From JBAXXL01 sp038206725 (GTDB lineage: Bacteria; Bacteroidota; Ignavibacteria; Kapaibacteriales; UBA2268), in contig JBBRAO010000054.1 in the NCBI GenBank assembly GCA_038206725.1, forward strand, positions 1-14,414: 14,414 bases of DNA, written 5' to 3'. Below are positions 1 through 7,023 of this stretch, one piece after another (within the stretch, counting starts at the first letter, position 1; every line of letters starts with the position of its first letter). The notes under the pieces were generated by a model. That model searched no databases and was not told where the DNA came from. It worked only from the letters and a program-made list of their open reading frames with translations. The translations under genes and the position numbers were made by a program.

Positions 1-791
1 GAATTAACATTATAAAAAGCTTTGGCGCGACGATTAACCTAGTCAGTAAGGAAGAAGGCGGCTTTTTGGGTAGTATTCGGATGAGTGAAGAGCTGGCGGC
101 TGAAAATGAAAATTCGTTTCTCCCAAGACAATTTGCTAATAGCGATAATTTGGAAGCACATTACGCCACAACCGGTCCTGAAATATGGTGGCAGATGAAA
201 ATGCGCCATTTAAAAATTGACGCTTTTATCGCCGGTGTTGGAACAGGTGGAACTATTATGGGCGTGGCTAAATTCCTAAAAGAAATGAATCCAAAAATTT
301 CGGTTCATCCCTTGGAACCATCAAATTCGCCAATTTTAACAACCGGCTATAAAGTTGGGAACCACAGAATCCAAGGAATTTCGGATGAGTTTATACCGGC
401 AATTGTAGAGCTCAATAAATTGGATGATATCGTCAGTGTTGATGACGGCGATTCTATTATAATGGCTCAAAAATTAGCGAGTATGGGAATGGCGGTCGGA
501 ATATCCTCGGGTGCTAATTTCCTTGGCGCGTTGAAAAAGCAAAACGAAATAGGAAAAGACAAAGTCATTGTTACCATTTTTTCCGATGATAATAAGAAAT
601 ACCTAAGTACCGACCTAGTAAAATGCGAACCAGTAAAGGACGGTTTTTTATCAACCGATGTTGAACTATTAGAGTTCAGAGCTTTTAAACGCGTATGCTT
701 CACTTGTTGCGACCCGATAGATTGCATTGAAGATCAGTTTTATGACGACCAAGAATACATCCCGTTACCTCACTGTCCGCGACGTAAATAG
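1..791 (+). CDS. Cysteine synthase-family PLP-dependent enzyme, 5'-truncated by window edge
   Basis: The reading frame is open from the first complete codon (base 3) to the TAG at 789-791, so about 262 C-terminal residues are visible. The family makes L-cysteine from O-acetylserine (or a related activated serine) and sulfide in the cytoplasm. Visible marks are the TTGPEIW segment, the phosphate-binding loop GVGTGGT, the RIQGI...FIP segment, and GISSGA near the PLP ring nitrogen site. The PLP lysine region lies upstream of the window. After the usual end of the family (KYLSTDL) there are about 55 extra residues containing the run CFTCC, a further Cys in DCIED and a final HCPRRK. This tail could bind a metal or be redox-sensitive, but no function is shown. 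An internal TTG or ATG near 66-81 is not the start because homologous sequence continues upstream. It could equally be a cystathionine beta-synthase-type or other O-acetylserine sulfhydrylase paralogue, so cysK or cysM is not assigned. Confidence 0.9.
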   Translation, partial: INIIKSFGATINLVSKEEGGFLGSIRMSEELAAENENSFLPRQFANSDNLEAHYATTGPEIWWQMKMRHLKIDAFIAGVGTGGTIMGVAKFLKEMNPKISVHPLEPSNSPILTTGYKVGNHRIQGISDEFIPAIVELNKLDDIVSVDDGDSIIMAQKLASMGMAVGISSGANFLGALKKQNEIGKDKVIVTIFSDDNKKYLSTDLVKCEPVKDGFLSTDVELLEFRAFKRVCFTCCDPIDCIEDQFYDDQEYIPLPHCPRRK

Positions 792-815
792 GATAGCTTT
801 TAAATTGAAAGTTGA

Positions 816-848
816 AGATGACCTCCGCCTTGGAGGTGGAGGTCATCT
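816..848 (+). terminator. Hairpin downstream of cysteine synthase gene
   Basis: Perfect 11-bp inverted repeat: AGATGACCTCC (816-826) and GGAGGTCATCT (838-848), with an 11-nt loop. The loop holds a second GGAGG that can pair with the left arm instead, giving two competing stems. It starts 25 nt after the cysteine synthase stop. No U-tract follows, so it is a probable 3'-end structure and not a textbook intrinsic terminator. Confidence 0.55.
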
Positions 849-1040
849 GTTAAACTCTGGCTACGTCTTTGCATCTTAACATACTTCGCCTTCACCCCAT
901 CCCCTATTATTAATTACATTCCATAATCATTACCATCATTAATAATGAAAGATAAGCGATTTTTATTATTATAATAATTGACCAAATCATTTACATTTTA
1001 ATTCCAAAATGTCCAAGAAAAGTACTTCTGAATCTATATA

Positions 1041-1117
1041 AAAAATACGACTCAATGCGATGGCTTATGCTGACATCGCACAGAAGTCATTTTTATCTCT
1101 AAAAAAGTCGTATTTTT
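1041..1117. repeat. Nested inverted repeats with alternative pairing
   Basis: Outer arms AAAAATACGAC (1041-1051) and GTCGTATTTTT (1107-1117) are perfect complements over 11 bp. Inside, TGCGATG (1056-1062) pairs with CATCGCA (1074-1080) over 7 bp with an 11-nt loop. The left outer arm can alternatively pair with AGTC plus ATTTTT at 1085-1094, leaving a 2-nt bulge. That would exclude the outer pairing. The right outer arm overlaps the promoter motif at 1111-1118, so the element could act as DNA (an operator) or as RNA made from further upstream. No known RNA family was recognised. Confidence 0.5.
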
Positions 1118-1118
1118 G
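1111..1118 (+). promoter_or_regulatory. Candidate Bacteroidota -7 element (TATTTTTG)
   Basis: TATTTTTG matches TAnnTTTG, the -7 box of the Bacteroidota primary sigma factor. No convincing TTTG -33 box lies about 20 nt upstream, only a T-run at 1090-1094. A start near 1125 would give the orphan gene at 1250 a leader of about 125 nt that contains two hairpins. Confidence 0.4.
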
Positions 1119-1130
1119 TATATTATAATA

Positions 1131-1179
1131 AACCCATCAGGCGAGTTTTCGGACTGCAAAACTGAGGGTTGTTTTTTTT
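1131..1179 (+). terminator. Terminator-like hairpin with U8 tract in leader of orphan gene
   Basis: AACCC (1131-1135) pairs with GGGTT (1166-1170). Inside it AGTTTT (1144-1149) pairs with AAAACT (1158-1163) across an 8-nt loop, with an asymmetric internal loop (8 nt against 2 nt). A run of eight Ts follows at 1172-1179. The structure lies between the candidate promoter and the start codon at 1250, so it could attenuate the downstream gene or end a short RNA of roughly 50 nt. The stem is AT-rich and only moderately strong. Confidence 0.5.
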
Positions 1180-1201
1180 GCCAATGCAATACGATTGGCA
1201 A
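1178..1201 (+). repeat. Perfect 8-bp hairpin following the T-tract
   Basis: TTGCCAAT (1178-1185) and ATTGGCAA (1194-1201) are perfect complements around an 8-nt loop. The left arm begins in the T-tract of the preceding hairpin. It could be part of a multi-stem leader RNA or a protein-binding palindrome. Confidence 0.5.
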
Positions 1202-1220
1202 TTACGAATTACGAATTACG
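1200..1220 (+). repeat. Three tandem copies of AATTACG
   Basis: The 7-mer AATTACG occurs three times without interruption. It lies between the leader hairpins and the orphan gene start. Low-complexity AT repeats like this are common in intergenic DNA of this group, and no function is inferred. Confidence 0.75.
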
Positions 1221-1249
1221 GCAATATTAAATATAATACAGGAACTACA

Positions 1250-1591
1250 ATGAATACAACTCAATCATTAGATGCATTAGCAAAATTCACAAGACAGTTA
1301 AAAGCCCCTCGCGAAACTGAAAATGGAGATGTTTGCTTCGATTCTTCAGTCAATTATAAATCGAAAAGCAATTCCGTAACAGAAACGCTTGAAGTCAAGA
1401 TCTGTTTAACAGGTTATAGCGCTAATAAAGTTGTGCTGTCCAGTGGAAAAAAAATCACTGCTAAACTTATGTATTTGGAATTTAATCCTGAATTTCAAGA
1501 TTACACCATTGCAAAAAACGGCAGTTTGATTATTAAACAAAGTAACTCCCAAAAAATCGGTGATTACGAAGTTACAATCCAAGAAAGATAA
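1250..1591 (+). CDS. Hypothetical protein, 113 aa
   Basis: I do not recognise this protein. The ATG at 1250 is preferred over an in-frame upstream codon at 1169 because the upstream 27 codons cross the T-tract, the hairpin and the AATTACG repeat, and because AGGA lies just upstream of the 1250 ATG. The product begins MNTTQSLDALAKFTRQL. It has no signal peptide or membrane segment, has two cysteines (in DVCFDS and VKICLTG), and its C-terminal half alternates polar and hydrophobic residues as in a small beta-rich domain. It is probably cytoplasmic. Its neighbours give no clue: it converges on glnS and follows an unusually structured leader. Stop TAA at 1589-1591. It could be a lineage-specific gene. 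A spurious ORF is less likely given the length and a composition like that of a real protein. Confidence 0.65.
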   Translation: MNTTQSLDALAKFTRQLKAPRETENGDVCFDSSVNYKSKSNSVTETLEVKICLTGYSANKVVLSSGKKITAKLMYLEFNPEFQDYTIAKNGSLIIKQSNSQKIGDYEVTIQER

Positions 1592-1638
1592 TTTTTTTTG
1601 GTTGGCGGCGGGTGTTATGATTAACTCTATTATAAAAA

Positions 1639-1660
1639 AGGGCAGGTTCAAACCTGCCCT
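1639..1660 (-). terminator. Intrinsic terminator of glnS
   Basis: AGGGCAGGT and ACCTGCCCT form a perfect GC-rich stem with a tcaa loop. On the minus strand it is followed by six Ts, and it lies 33 nt past the glnS stop. It also sits 47 nt past the stop of the plus-strand orphan gene, so it may stop transcription from both sides, though the T-tract favours the minus strand. Confidence 0.85.
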
Positions 1661-1692
1661 AACTTTATAACTTGATAATTTTTTACTGATAG

Positions 1693-3381
1693 TTACTTCT
1701 TCATCATTTTAGCCCACGTATCGCGTAAGCCTACTGTGCGATTAAATACCGGTGCACCGGGTTTTGAATCAGTAGCATCGGCGCAGAAATAGCCGACTCT
1801 TTCGAATTGGAATTTATCGTTTGGCATTGCATCCATCAACGATGGTTCTACCCAAGCCGAAACTACTTTCAAAGAATTCGGATTCATATTGTCTAAAAAT
1901 GTTTTTCCTTCAGGAGCATCGTCCGGTGATTCAGTCAAAAATAGGTTTTCGTACATATTCAGTCGGGCTTCTTGTCCAAATTCTGCGGAAACCCAATGGA
2001 TAGTTCCTTGAACTTTACGACCGTCAGGAGAGTTTCCACCGCGCGAATCGGGGTCATAAGTACAAATTAATTCTACAACTTCGCCATTTTCATCTTTGAT
2101 AACATCCTTACAAGTAATAAAGTACGCATAACGTAAGCGAACTTCTTTTCCCGGCGCCAAACGGAAGTATTTTTTTGGTGGTTCTTCCATAAAGTCATTT
2201 CTTTCGATATATATGACTTTCGAAAATTTTATTTTGCGGGTACCTGCACTAGTGTCTTCAGGATTGTTTATCGCATCGAGATCGTCGTCCATCATATTAT
2301 CAGGATAATTTTTGATTGTTACTTTCAGTGGATTTACCACCGCCATAGCACGTTTTGCGGTTTTATTCAGGTCCTCGCGAATGCAGAATTCCAACAAACT
2401 AAAATCAACAACACTTTCCGATTTGGTAACACCTATTCTTTCAGCGAAATCGCGTATTGCCGAAGGAGTATAGCCGCGGCGACGGAAACCGGAGATAGTT
2501 GGCATACGAGGATCGTCCCAACCGCTGACGAGACCTTCTTGCACTAATTGCAATAATTTTCGTTTACTTAAAACGGTATAATTAATATTCAAGCGGGCAA
2601 ATTCAATTTGCTGTGGATGGCAAGGAGTTTTCAGAACATCCAAATACCAATCGTAAAGCGGTCTATGGTCTTCGAATTCCAAAGTGCAAATCGAATGGGT
2701 AATTCCCTCGAGCATATCGGAAAGACCGTGTGTGAAGTCATACATAGGGTAAATGCACCATTTACTACCTGTACGGTGGTGATCGGCTTTTTTAATACGG
2801 TAAACCACAGGATCGCGCATATTTATATTAGGCGAACTCATATCTATTTTTGCTCTAAGAGTGAGGCTTCCATCGGCAAATTCCCCGTTTCTCATACGCG
2901 TGAACAAATCCATATTCTCCTCGATGCTTCTGTCGCGGAACGGGCTCGGTTTGCCGGGTTCGGTTAGAGTGCCGCGGTATTCACGCATTTCTTCGGGAGT
3001 TTGTTCGCAAACATAAGCTAAACCCATCTGGATTAATTGAACGGCGTAATCATAGATTTTATCGAAATAATCGGAAGCGTAGTACATACGGTCTTGCCAA
3101 TCAAATCCGAGCCATTTCACGTCCTCGATGATGGAATCCACGTATTCAACGTCTTCCTTCACTGGGTTGGTGTCATCGAATCGCAAATTGGTTAATCCGC
3201 TATACTCTTTTGCCAAACCGAAGTTTAAGCATATAGATTTAGCGTGGCCGATATGCAGATATCCGTTTGGTTCGGGTGGGAAACGAGTGTGAACACGACT
3301 GCCATTTTTTTGCGTTTTTAAGTCTTCGTTAATTATAGTTTTAATGAAATTATTTGTAACGAGATTTTCTGTAGTTTCCAT
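1693..3381 (-). CDS. glnS: Glutamine--tRNA ligase
   Basis: This cytoplasmic class I aminoacyl-tRNA synthetase charges tRNA-Gln with glutamine using ATP. It has 562 residues, close to the roughly 550 usual for bacterial GlnRS. The ATP-binding HIGH signature is in PPEPNGYLHIGH (residues 35-46). The FDDTNP strand is at 68-73, and the KMSKS-like loop reads VLSKRKL (270-276), as is typical of GlnRS. The C-terminal half (about 340-562) is the two-barrel anticodon-binding region, with ADATDSKPGAPVFNRTVGLRD near the end. The ATG at 3381 is preceded by AGAGGA about 10 nt upstream, one of the few Shine-Dalgarno-like sites here. It appears monocistronic: the adjacent gene upstream is a secreted protein on the same strand, separated by about 190 bp with a hairpin, and an intrinsic terminator follows. 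The direct GlnRS route for Gln-tRNA is therefore present. Confidence 0.98.
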   Translation of the reverse strand: METTENLVTNNFIKTIINEDLKTQKNGSRVHTRFPPEPNGYLHIGHAKSICLNFGLAKEYSGLTNLRFDDTNPVKEDVEYVDSIIEDVKWLGFDWQDRMYYASDYFDKIYDYAVQLIQMGLAYVCEQTPEEMREYRGTLTEPGKPSPFRDRSIEENMDLFTRMRNGEFADGSLTLRAKIDMSSPNINMRDPVVYRIKKADHHRTGSKWCIYPMYDFTHGLSDMLEGITHSICTLEFEDHRPLYDWYLDVLKTPCHPQQIEFARLNINYTVLSKRKLLQLVQEGLVSGWDDPRMPTISGFRRRGYTPSAIRDFAERIGVTKSESVVDFSLLEFCIREDLNKTAKRAMAVVNPLKVTIKNYPDNMMDDDLDAINNPEDTSAGTRKIKFSKVIYIERNDFMEEPPKKYFRLAPGKEVRLRYAYFITCKDVIKDENGEVVELICTYDPDSRGGNSPDGRKVQGTIHWVSAEFGQEARLNMYENLFLTESPDDAPEGKTFLDNMNPNSLKVVSAWVEPSLMDAMPNDKFQFERVGYFCADATDSKPGAPVFNRTVGLRDTWAKMMKK

Positions 3382-3434
3382 TTATATTTTTTCCTCTAAG
3401 TTTTCTGTTTTAACTATTGTATAAAAACAAGTTT

Positions 3435-3442
3435 CAAAAATA
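3435..3442 (-). promoter_or_regulatory. Candidate -7 element for glnS (TATTTTTG)
   Basis: Read on the minus strand, TATTTTTG matches TAnnTTTG and lies 53 nt before the glnS ATG. TTG trinucleotides lie 16 and 23 nt upstream of it. The farther one is within TTGACA of the tandem repeat, but neither is at the ideal spacing of about 20. Confidence 0.5.
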
Positions 3443-3459
3443 CGAAAATAATAATTAAC

Positions 3460-3487
3460 AATTGTCAATGGTTAATTGTCAATGGTA
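3460..3487. repeat. Tandem 14-bp repeat AATTGTCAATGGTT/A
   Basis: Two adjacent copies, 3460-3473 and 3474-3487, differ only in the last base. On the minus strand each contains TTGACA, so the repeat places two -35-like hexamers upstream of the glnS -7 motif. It may simply be intergenic low-complexity DNA. Confidence 0.75.
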
Positions 3488-3525
3488 AATGCAAAGAAGA
3501 AGATAAACCGCTATGAAGCGAAGTA

Positions 3526-3559
3526 ACTCATCCGATGACTTTCCGGTCATCGGATGAGT
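3526..3559. repeat. Palindrome after T9SS gene stop (copy 1)
   Basis: ACTCATCCGATGAC (3526-3539) and GTCATCGGATGAGT (3546-3559) form a perfect 14-bp stem with a 6-nt loop. It begins 11 nt after the stop codon of the minus-strand VWA gene. No T-tract follows on either strand. A near-identical palindrome stands at 13954-13986, after another T9SS gene. Confidence 0.85.
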
Positions 3560-3570
3560 AAGAACTTGTA

Positions 3571-6500
3571 TTATTTGATTATCAGCAATTTTTGGTTTGT
3601 TAAAACCGTTGGCGTTTGTAGTTTTATAAAATACACCCCATTTGCAAAGTTGCGTATATCGAGGCTGACTCTTTGTAATCCCGTTTCCGGTGCCATAGTG
3701 AATTCTTGCAACTTTACTCCCGCGGAATTGTAAACTGAAACCGTTGTCAAACCATCTTCGATAAGATTAACATTAACAGCAATGTTGTCGCTTGCGGGAT
3801 TAGGAATTATCTGCATAATTGCCACTTTGCCCGCCGGATTGAACAGCCTTGTTCCACCTTCATCGCATATACCAAGTAGTTTAAAATTACCCGGGGAGGT
3901 TTCAACATCATAATTAACTTTATTCCCCGCTCCATCCTTCAAAATAAAATCAACTATATCAATTGATGTTTCTTCCACTACACCCAATCCTGCCATCACT
4001 GTAAACTGAGCCAGCTCGGTATTTGTTCCTATTGTCCCTTTGATTTGCATATATATTGAATCTTTAATAACGTTTCTATCCGCTTTTTTAATCGGTGTTA
4101 ATATGGTCTTTTGGAATCTTATAGTTGCTTCAAAGTTCGGTGCTGTAGCCGATATGTCTTCCGGTTTTACATTATTCATCACAAGTTTCAATCTACGAAC
4201 TTGTCCGGCATAAGCGGAGTCATTCTTAACGGTAATTTGTATGCCGCCTATCCCATTTCCGAAGAGCGGAACTTTATCCGGTGAGCCAATGCCGGAGTAC
4301 TCAAATCCCAACTGGCCCGAAGTTCTTCCCGATGAAACAGGTTTAAATCTAACGGTTAATCTACGAATTTCATTAGGTTGTAATGTGAAAGCTCCCCCAC
4401 CCCCAATAACCTCGAATTGTGTTTTGTCCGGTCCTAATTGCACCACATTGTCAATTTTCAACGGCAAGCTGGAAACATTTTTTATTAGTGCAGTATCTTG
4501 AAATATTTTTTCATTACCAATTTGAACTATACCAAAATTGAGTAAATTAGATAATACTTGAATTTGCTGTTCTATACCTTCGCCAATAATAATTTGTCTA
4601 AGCGTATCACATTGAGTAATAATATTTAAAACAGCGTTGTGAATCCCTATTCTATTTGGTATAAATACTATTTTGGAAGCTTTAGTTTGGTTTGGTATAA
4701 GCTCATATTTAGGGTAGCTCGAAGCCAAAACAAAAGCATTCGAATCGGCACCGCTGAAATATATTGAATCCACGCTAAACTTATAGGAACCTGAATTTCG
4801 TATGAAATTTGCTATTAGCGAATCTTTTGAACCGCCGACTAAGCATTTTTTCATATCAATGTCATTAGACGCTGCCTCAGGAACTACTATAGAAAATAAC
4901 GCGTCGGAGACATCCGATTGATAATAAGCGTTTGCCGTATCTCGAATACAACGGACAGAATAACCCGAATAGGAATTCCATGAATAATAACGAGCTTCAG
5001 CCGTATAATAGCGAAGCCCGAATAAACCTTTGCTACATAGCCAATAACCGCCCATTCCAATAGCTCCTGTAAATAAGCCTTTAGAATCTCGGAAACCTCC
5101 CGGTAAACCGGAAAATCCGCTTTCATTCGTTGCACCGTCATTGGGACAAGTCCATAAACCGCTTCCATTTTTTTTATTCCCTGTGCTTTTCAACTTTCCA
5201 CCGGCATTAGTACCAAGACATTTGGTCAAATAAGAATAATCGCCGGAGTAACCACACGATGGAATCCGCCAGCCGACAGGTGCTAAACCACGGAGATCGC
5301 TTACAGCCCAAGCATTGTAGAGTTTGCCATAAGTACCTCCATTTACAGGGTCGTTGTCAAAGTAGCACCAAGCTCCGGTTTTCAAATTTGCCCACTCAGT
5401 CGAATCCTGCACCTCAGGAATCTTGTCGCCATTTCGATAATGATCTATTTCTAAGTTATAGCCCATCCAACTTTGATTGCAAATTTTAACTTCCGGAAAA
5501 CCACCGTTGGCGGTTACTCGAACTAAGCAGAATTTACTTGGAGTTTTAGGAACTTTCCAGTAGTAGCTGTACCCTGAAGCGTTATTAGCAATCGGCAGCC
5601 AATCAACACCGCTATTTGTGCTATACTCCAATTTTACCATTTCGTCCGGTGCGACACCATCCCAAGTAATAACTGTATCAACACCGGCGACAAATTCCTG
5701 CCCGCCATTGGGTTCGATAAGTTTAATGGTTGGGAACTTTGGTCTAATACCGGGGAATCCGCCGCTTGCATAATACATTATTGGGCAGTAATCATTTTCA
5801 AAAGTGAATTTTGCAAAAATATAACTGCTGTCAGTCGGGGTAAAAGTAATATCTAAATTCCTACTTTGACCCGCTTTCAGGAAAAAGTTAGTAGGCGAGA
5901 TTGTAAAAGCGGGATTGGAGCAGGTAATATTACTTACATTAAAATCATTATTAATCGCTGTTACAGTGATTGTGGTATCTTTTTGAATTCCGGGTAGAGC
6001 ATATAAAAATTTTACTGTTATCGGAGAAAAGTCCAGCCGAGCCAATCTGTAGTAGGCTGGATGATACCTTGTAGTGGCAGTTGTTTTATTGTTATTGAGA
6101 TTTATTTGTACATCAACCATTTTAGAAACGCAGACCGGGAAACTTTCCCATTCTATTTCGCATGGGTCCCCGGCTTGAGCTTGTAATATCAACCGCTTGG
6201 CGACTGCTACAGTGGCTAACGAATCATCAACTTTATCATAAAAATAACCACCTGACGATTTGGATATTCCGTAAAAACTGGCATTCCAACCCTCAGGAAT
6301 ATCACCGGCATCGTTGATTAATACTGTATAAAAATGAATATCACTTTTTGCGCAAGAGTCAATACATTGTTGCTGAAGAGAATCATTCATACCAAATTTG
6401 CTCTCTTTCCACTTCTCTTTATATATGCTATCCGGATGTGGATACGTAACACCTGGTATGCCGTCGGTAAAAAGAACAGCAATTCTCTTATTTTTTCCGG

Positions 6501-7023
6501 CTCTGGCAATATTCAATAAGCCCGAGTCCCAATTTAAGAGCTGACCGGCTTTATCATCAAAATTTCCATCATCCGCCATATAAAGACAATCCAAAATTTC
6601 CGTTTTATCGGTGGTCAAATCCTGTAGAATATAAGCACAATTGTCGCAAACTTGAACAGCCATTTCTGAGGGCGGCATTTGCAAATAATAGCATAACGAA
6701 GCCGCAAATTGTTTTCCTAAATCCCAAGGTACCATTGATTCCGAAATATCAATGCCCAAGGCTAATGAAAGCGGCTTTGACGGTTTTGGCTCCGGACAGC
6801 TTATAGATGTTACTTTACGGGGAATCCCGTTTTCAAAAACGGAAAAATCGGATGGCGACAGATTGGTAATTTGATTGCCGAGCGAATCGAACGCAAAGAA
6901 TTTTGCTCGAACTGTAGGGAAGTTGGACGCGTCGCAATTATACACAGAAAGGCTTTGGCTCGATGTGTTTGCATAGCCCAAAAGAATCAATAAAAATAGT
7001 AATAAACCATAAGCTTTTTTCAT
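3571..7023 (-). CDS. Secreted VWA / KRE9-like / FISUMP / choice-of-anchor D protein with T9SS tail
   Basis: A 1150-residue predicted extracellular or surface protein. The start is the ATG at 7021-7023 (MKKAYG...), preceded by GGGAG. A TTG five codons earlier would spoil the signal peptide. Order: signal peptide about 1-24. FSVFENGIPRK segment about 60-70, as in VWFA-related proteins. von Willebrand A domain about 85-285, with MIDAS residues D92, S94 and S96 in DISES and TDG near 186-188. HYDIN-like domain about 325-420. KRE9/KNH-like domain about 435-510 (LIEPNGGQEF...ITW). Fibrobacter major-paralogous (FISUMP) domain about 512-695 (WMGYNL, YGKLYNAWAV, LAPVGWRIP, GATNESGF, YSVRCIRD). Choice-of-anchor D repeats about 710-930. 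T9SS sorting domain over the last 85 or so residues (IIPNPASDNI...GVYFIKL...KLLIIK). A metal-dependent adhesion role is inferred from the VWA site; the ligand is unknown. It diverges from the IgGFc-like giant. A palindrome stands 11 nt after its stop. Confidence 0.93.
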   Translation of the reverse strand: MKKAYGLLLFLLILLGYANTSSQSLSVYNCDASNFPTVRAKFFAFDSLGNQITNLSPSDFSVFENGIPRKVTSISCPEPKPSKPLSLALGIDISESMVPWDLGKQFAASLCYYLQMPPSEMAVQVCDNCAYILQDLTTDKTEILDCLYMADDGNFDDKAGQLLNWDSGLLNIARAGKNKRIAVLFTDGIPGVTYPHPDSIYKEKWKESKFGMNDSLQQQCIDSCAKSDIHFYTVLINDAGDIPEGWNASFYGISKSSGGYFYDKVDDSLATVAVAKRLILQAQAGDPCEIEWESFPVCVSKMVDVQINLNNNKTTATTRYHPAYYRLARLDFSPITVKFLYALPGIQKDTTITVTAINNDFNVSNITCSNPAFTISPTNFFLKAGQSRNLDITFTPTDSSYIFAKFTFENDYCPIMYYASGGFPGIRPKFPTIKLIEPNGGQEFVAGVDTVITWDGVAPDEMVKLEYSTNSGVDWLPIANNASGYSYYWKVPKTPSKFCLVRVTANGGFPEVKICNQSWMGYNLEIDHYRNGDKIPEVQDSTEWANLKTGAWCYFDNDPVNGGTYGKLYNAWAVSDLRGLAPVGWRIPSCGYSGDYSYLTKCLGTNAGGKLKSTGNKKNGSGLWTCPNDGATNESGFSGLPGGFRDSKGLFTGAIGMGGYWLCSKGLFGLRYYTAEARYYSWNSYSGYSVRCIRDTANAYYQSDVSDALFSIVVPEAASNDIDMKKCLVGGSKDSLIANFIRNSGSYKFSVDSIYFSGADSNAFVLASSYPKYELIPNQTKASKIVFIPNRIGIHNAVLNIITQCDTLRQIIIGEGIEQQIQVLSNLLNFGIVQIGNEKIFQDTALIKNVSSLPLKIDNVVQLGPDKTQFEVIGGGGAFTLQPNEIRRLTVRFKPVSSGRTSGQLGFEYSGIGSPDKVPLFGNGIGGIQITVKNDSAYAGQVRRLKLVMNNVKPEDISATAPNFEATIRFQKTILTPIKKADRNVIKDSIYMQIKGTIGTNTELAQFTVMAGLGVVEETSIDIVDFILKDGAGNKVNYDVETSPGNFKLLGICDEGGTRLFNPAGKVAIMQIIPNPASDNIAVNVNLIEDGLTTVSVYNSAGVKLQEFTMAPETGLQRVSLDIRNFANGVYFIKLQTPTVLTNQKLLIIK

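Noticed and set aside
66..791. Cysteine synthase gene starting at an internal TTG or ATG near 66-81
   Set aside because: The same frame is open to the left edge and encodes family-like sequence (SFGATINLVSKEEGGF), so the real start is outside the window.
1131..1170. SRP RNA or tRNA-like RNA
   Set aside because: ATCAGG and CGGACTGC faintly recall the SRP core, but the GGAAG...AGCAGCC pattern and flanking helix are missing. No tRNA cloverleaf was found.
1200..1220. CRISPR-like array
   Set aside because: Only a 7-bp tandem repeat with no spacers. No CRISPR array or cas gene occurs in the window.
1169..1249. Earlier start for the 113-aa gene at 1169
   Set aside because: It would translate the T-tract, the hairpin and the AATTACG repeat. 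The ATG at 1250 with AGGA upstream is more likely.
2608..2967. Plus-strand frame of 119 codons within glnS
   Set aside because: It is antisense to conserved GlnRS sequence and has no recognisable features.
3526..3559. Intrinsic terminator for the VWA gene
   Set aside because: The stem is strong but has no T-tract on either side, so it is listed as a repeat.
4887..5168. Overlapping 93-codon frame inside the FISUMP domain
   Set aside because: It is a shadow of the real minus-strand frame; the FISUMP motifs read intact in the main frame, so there is no frameshift.
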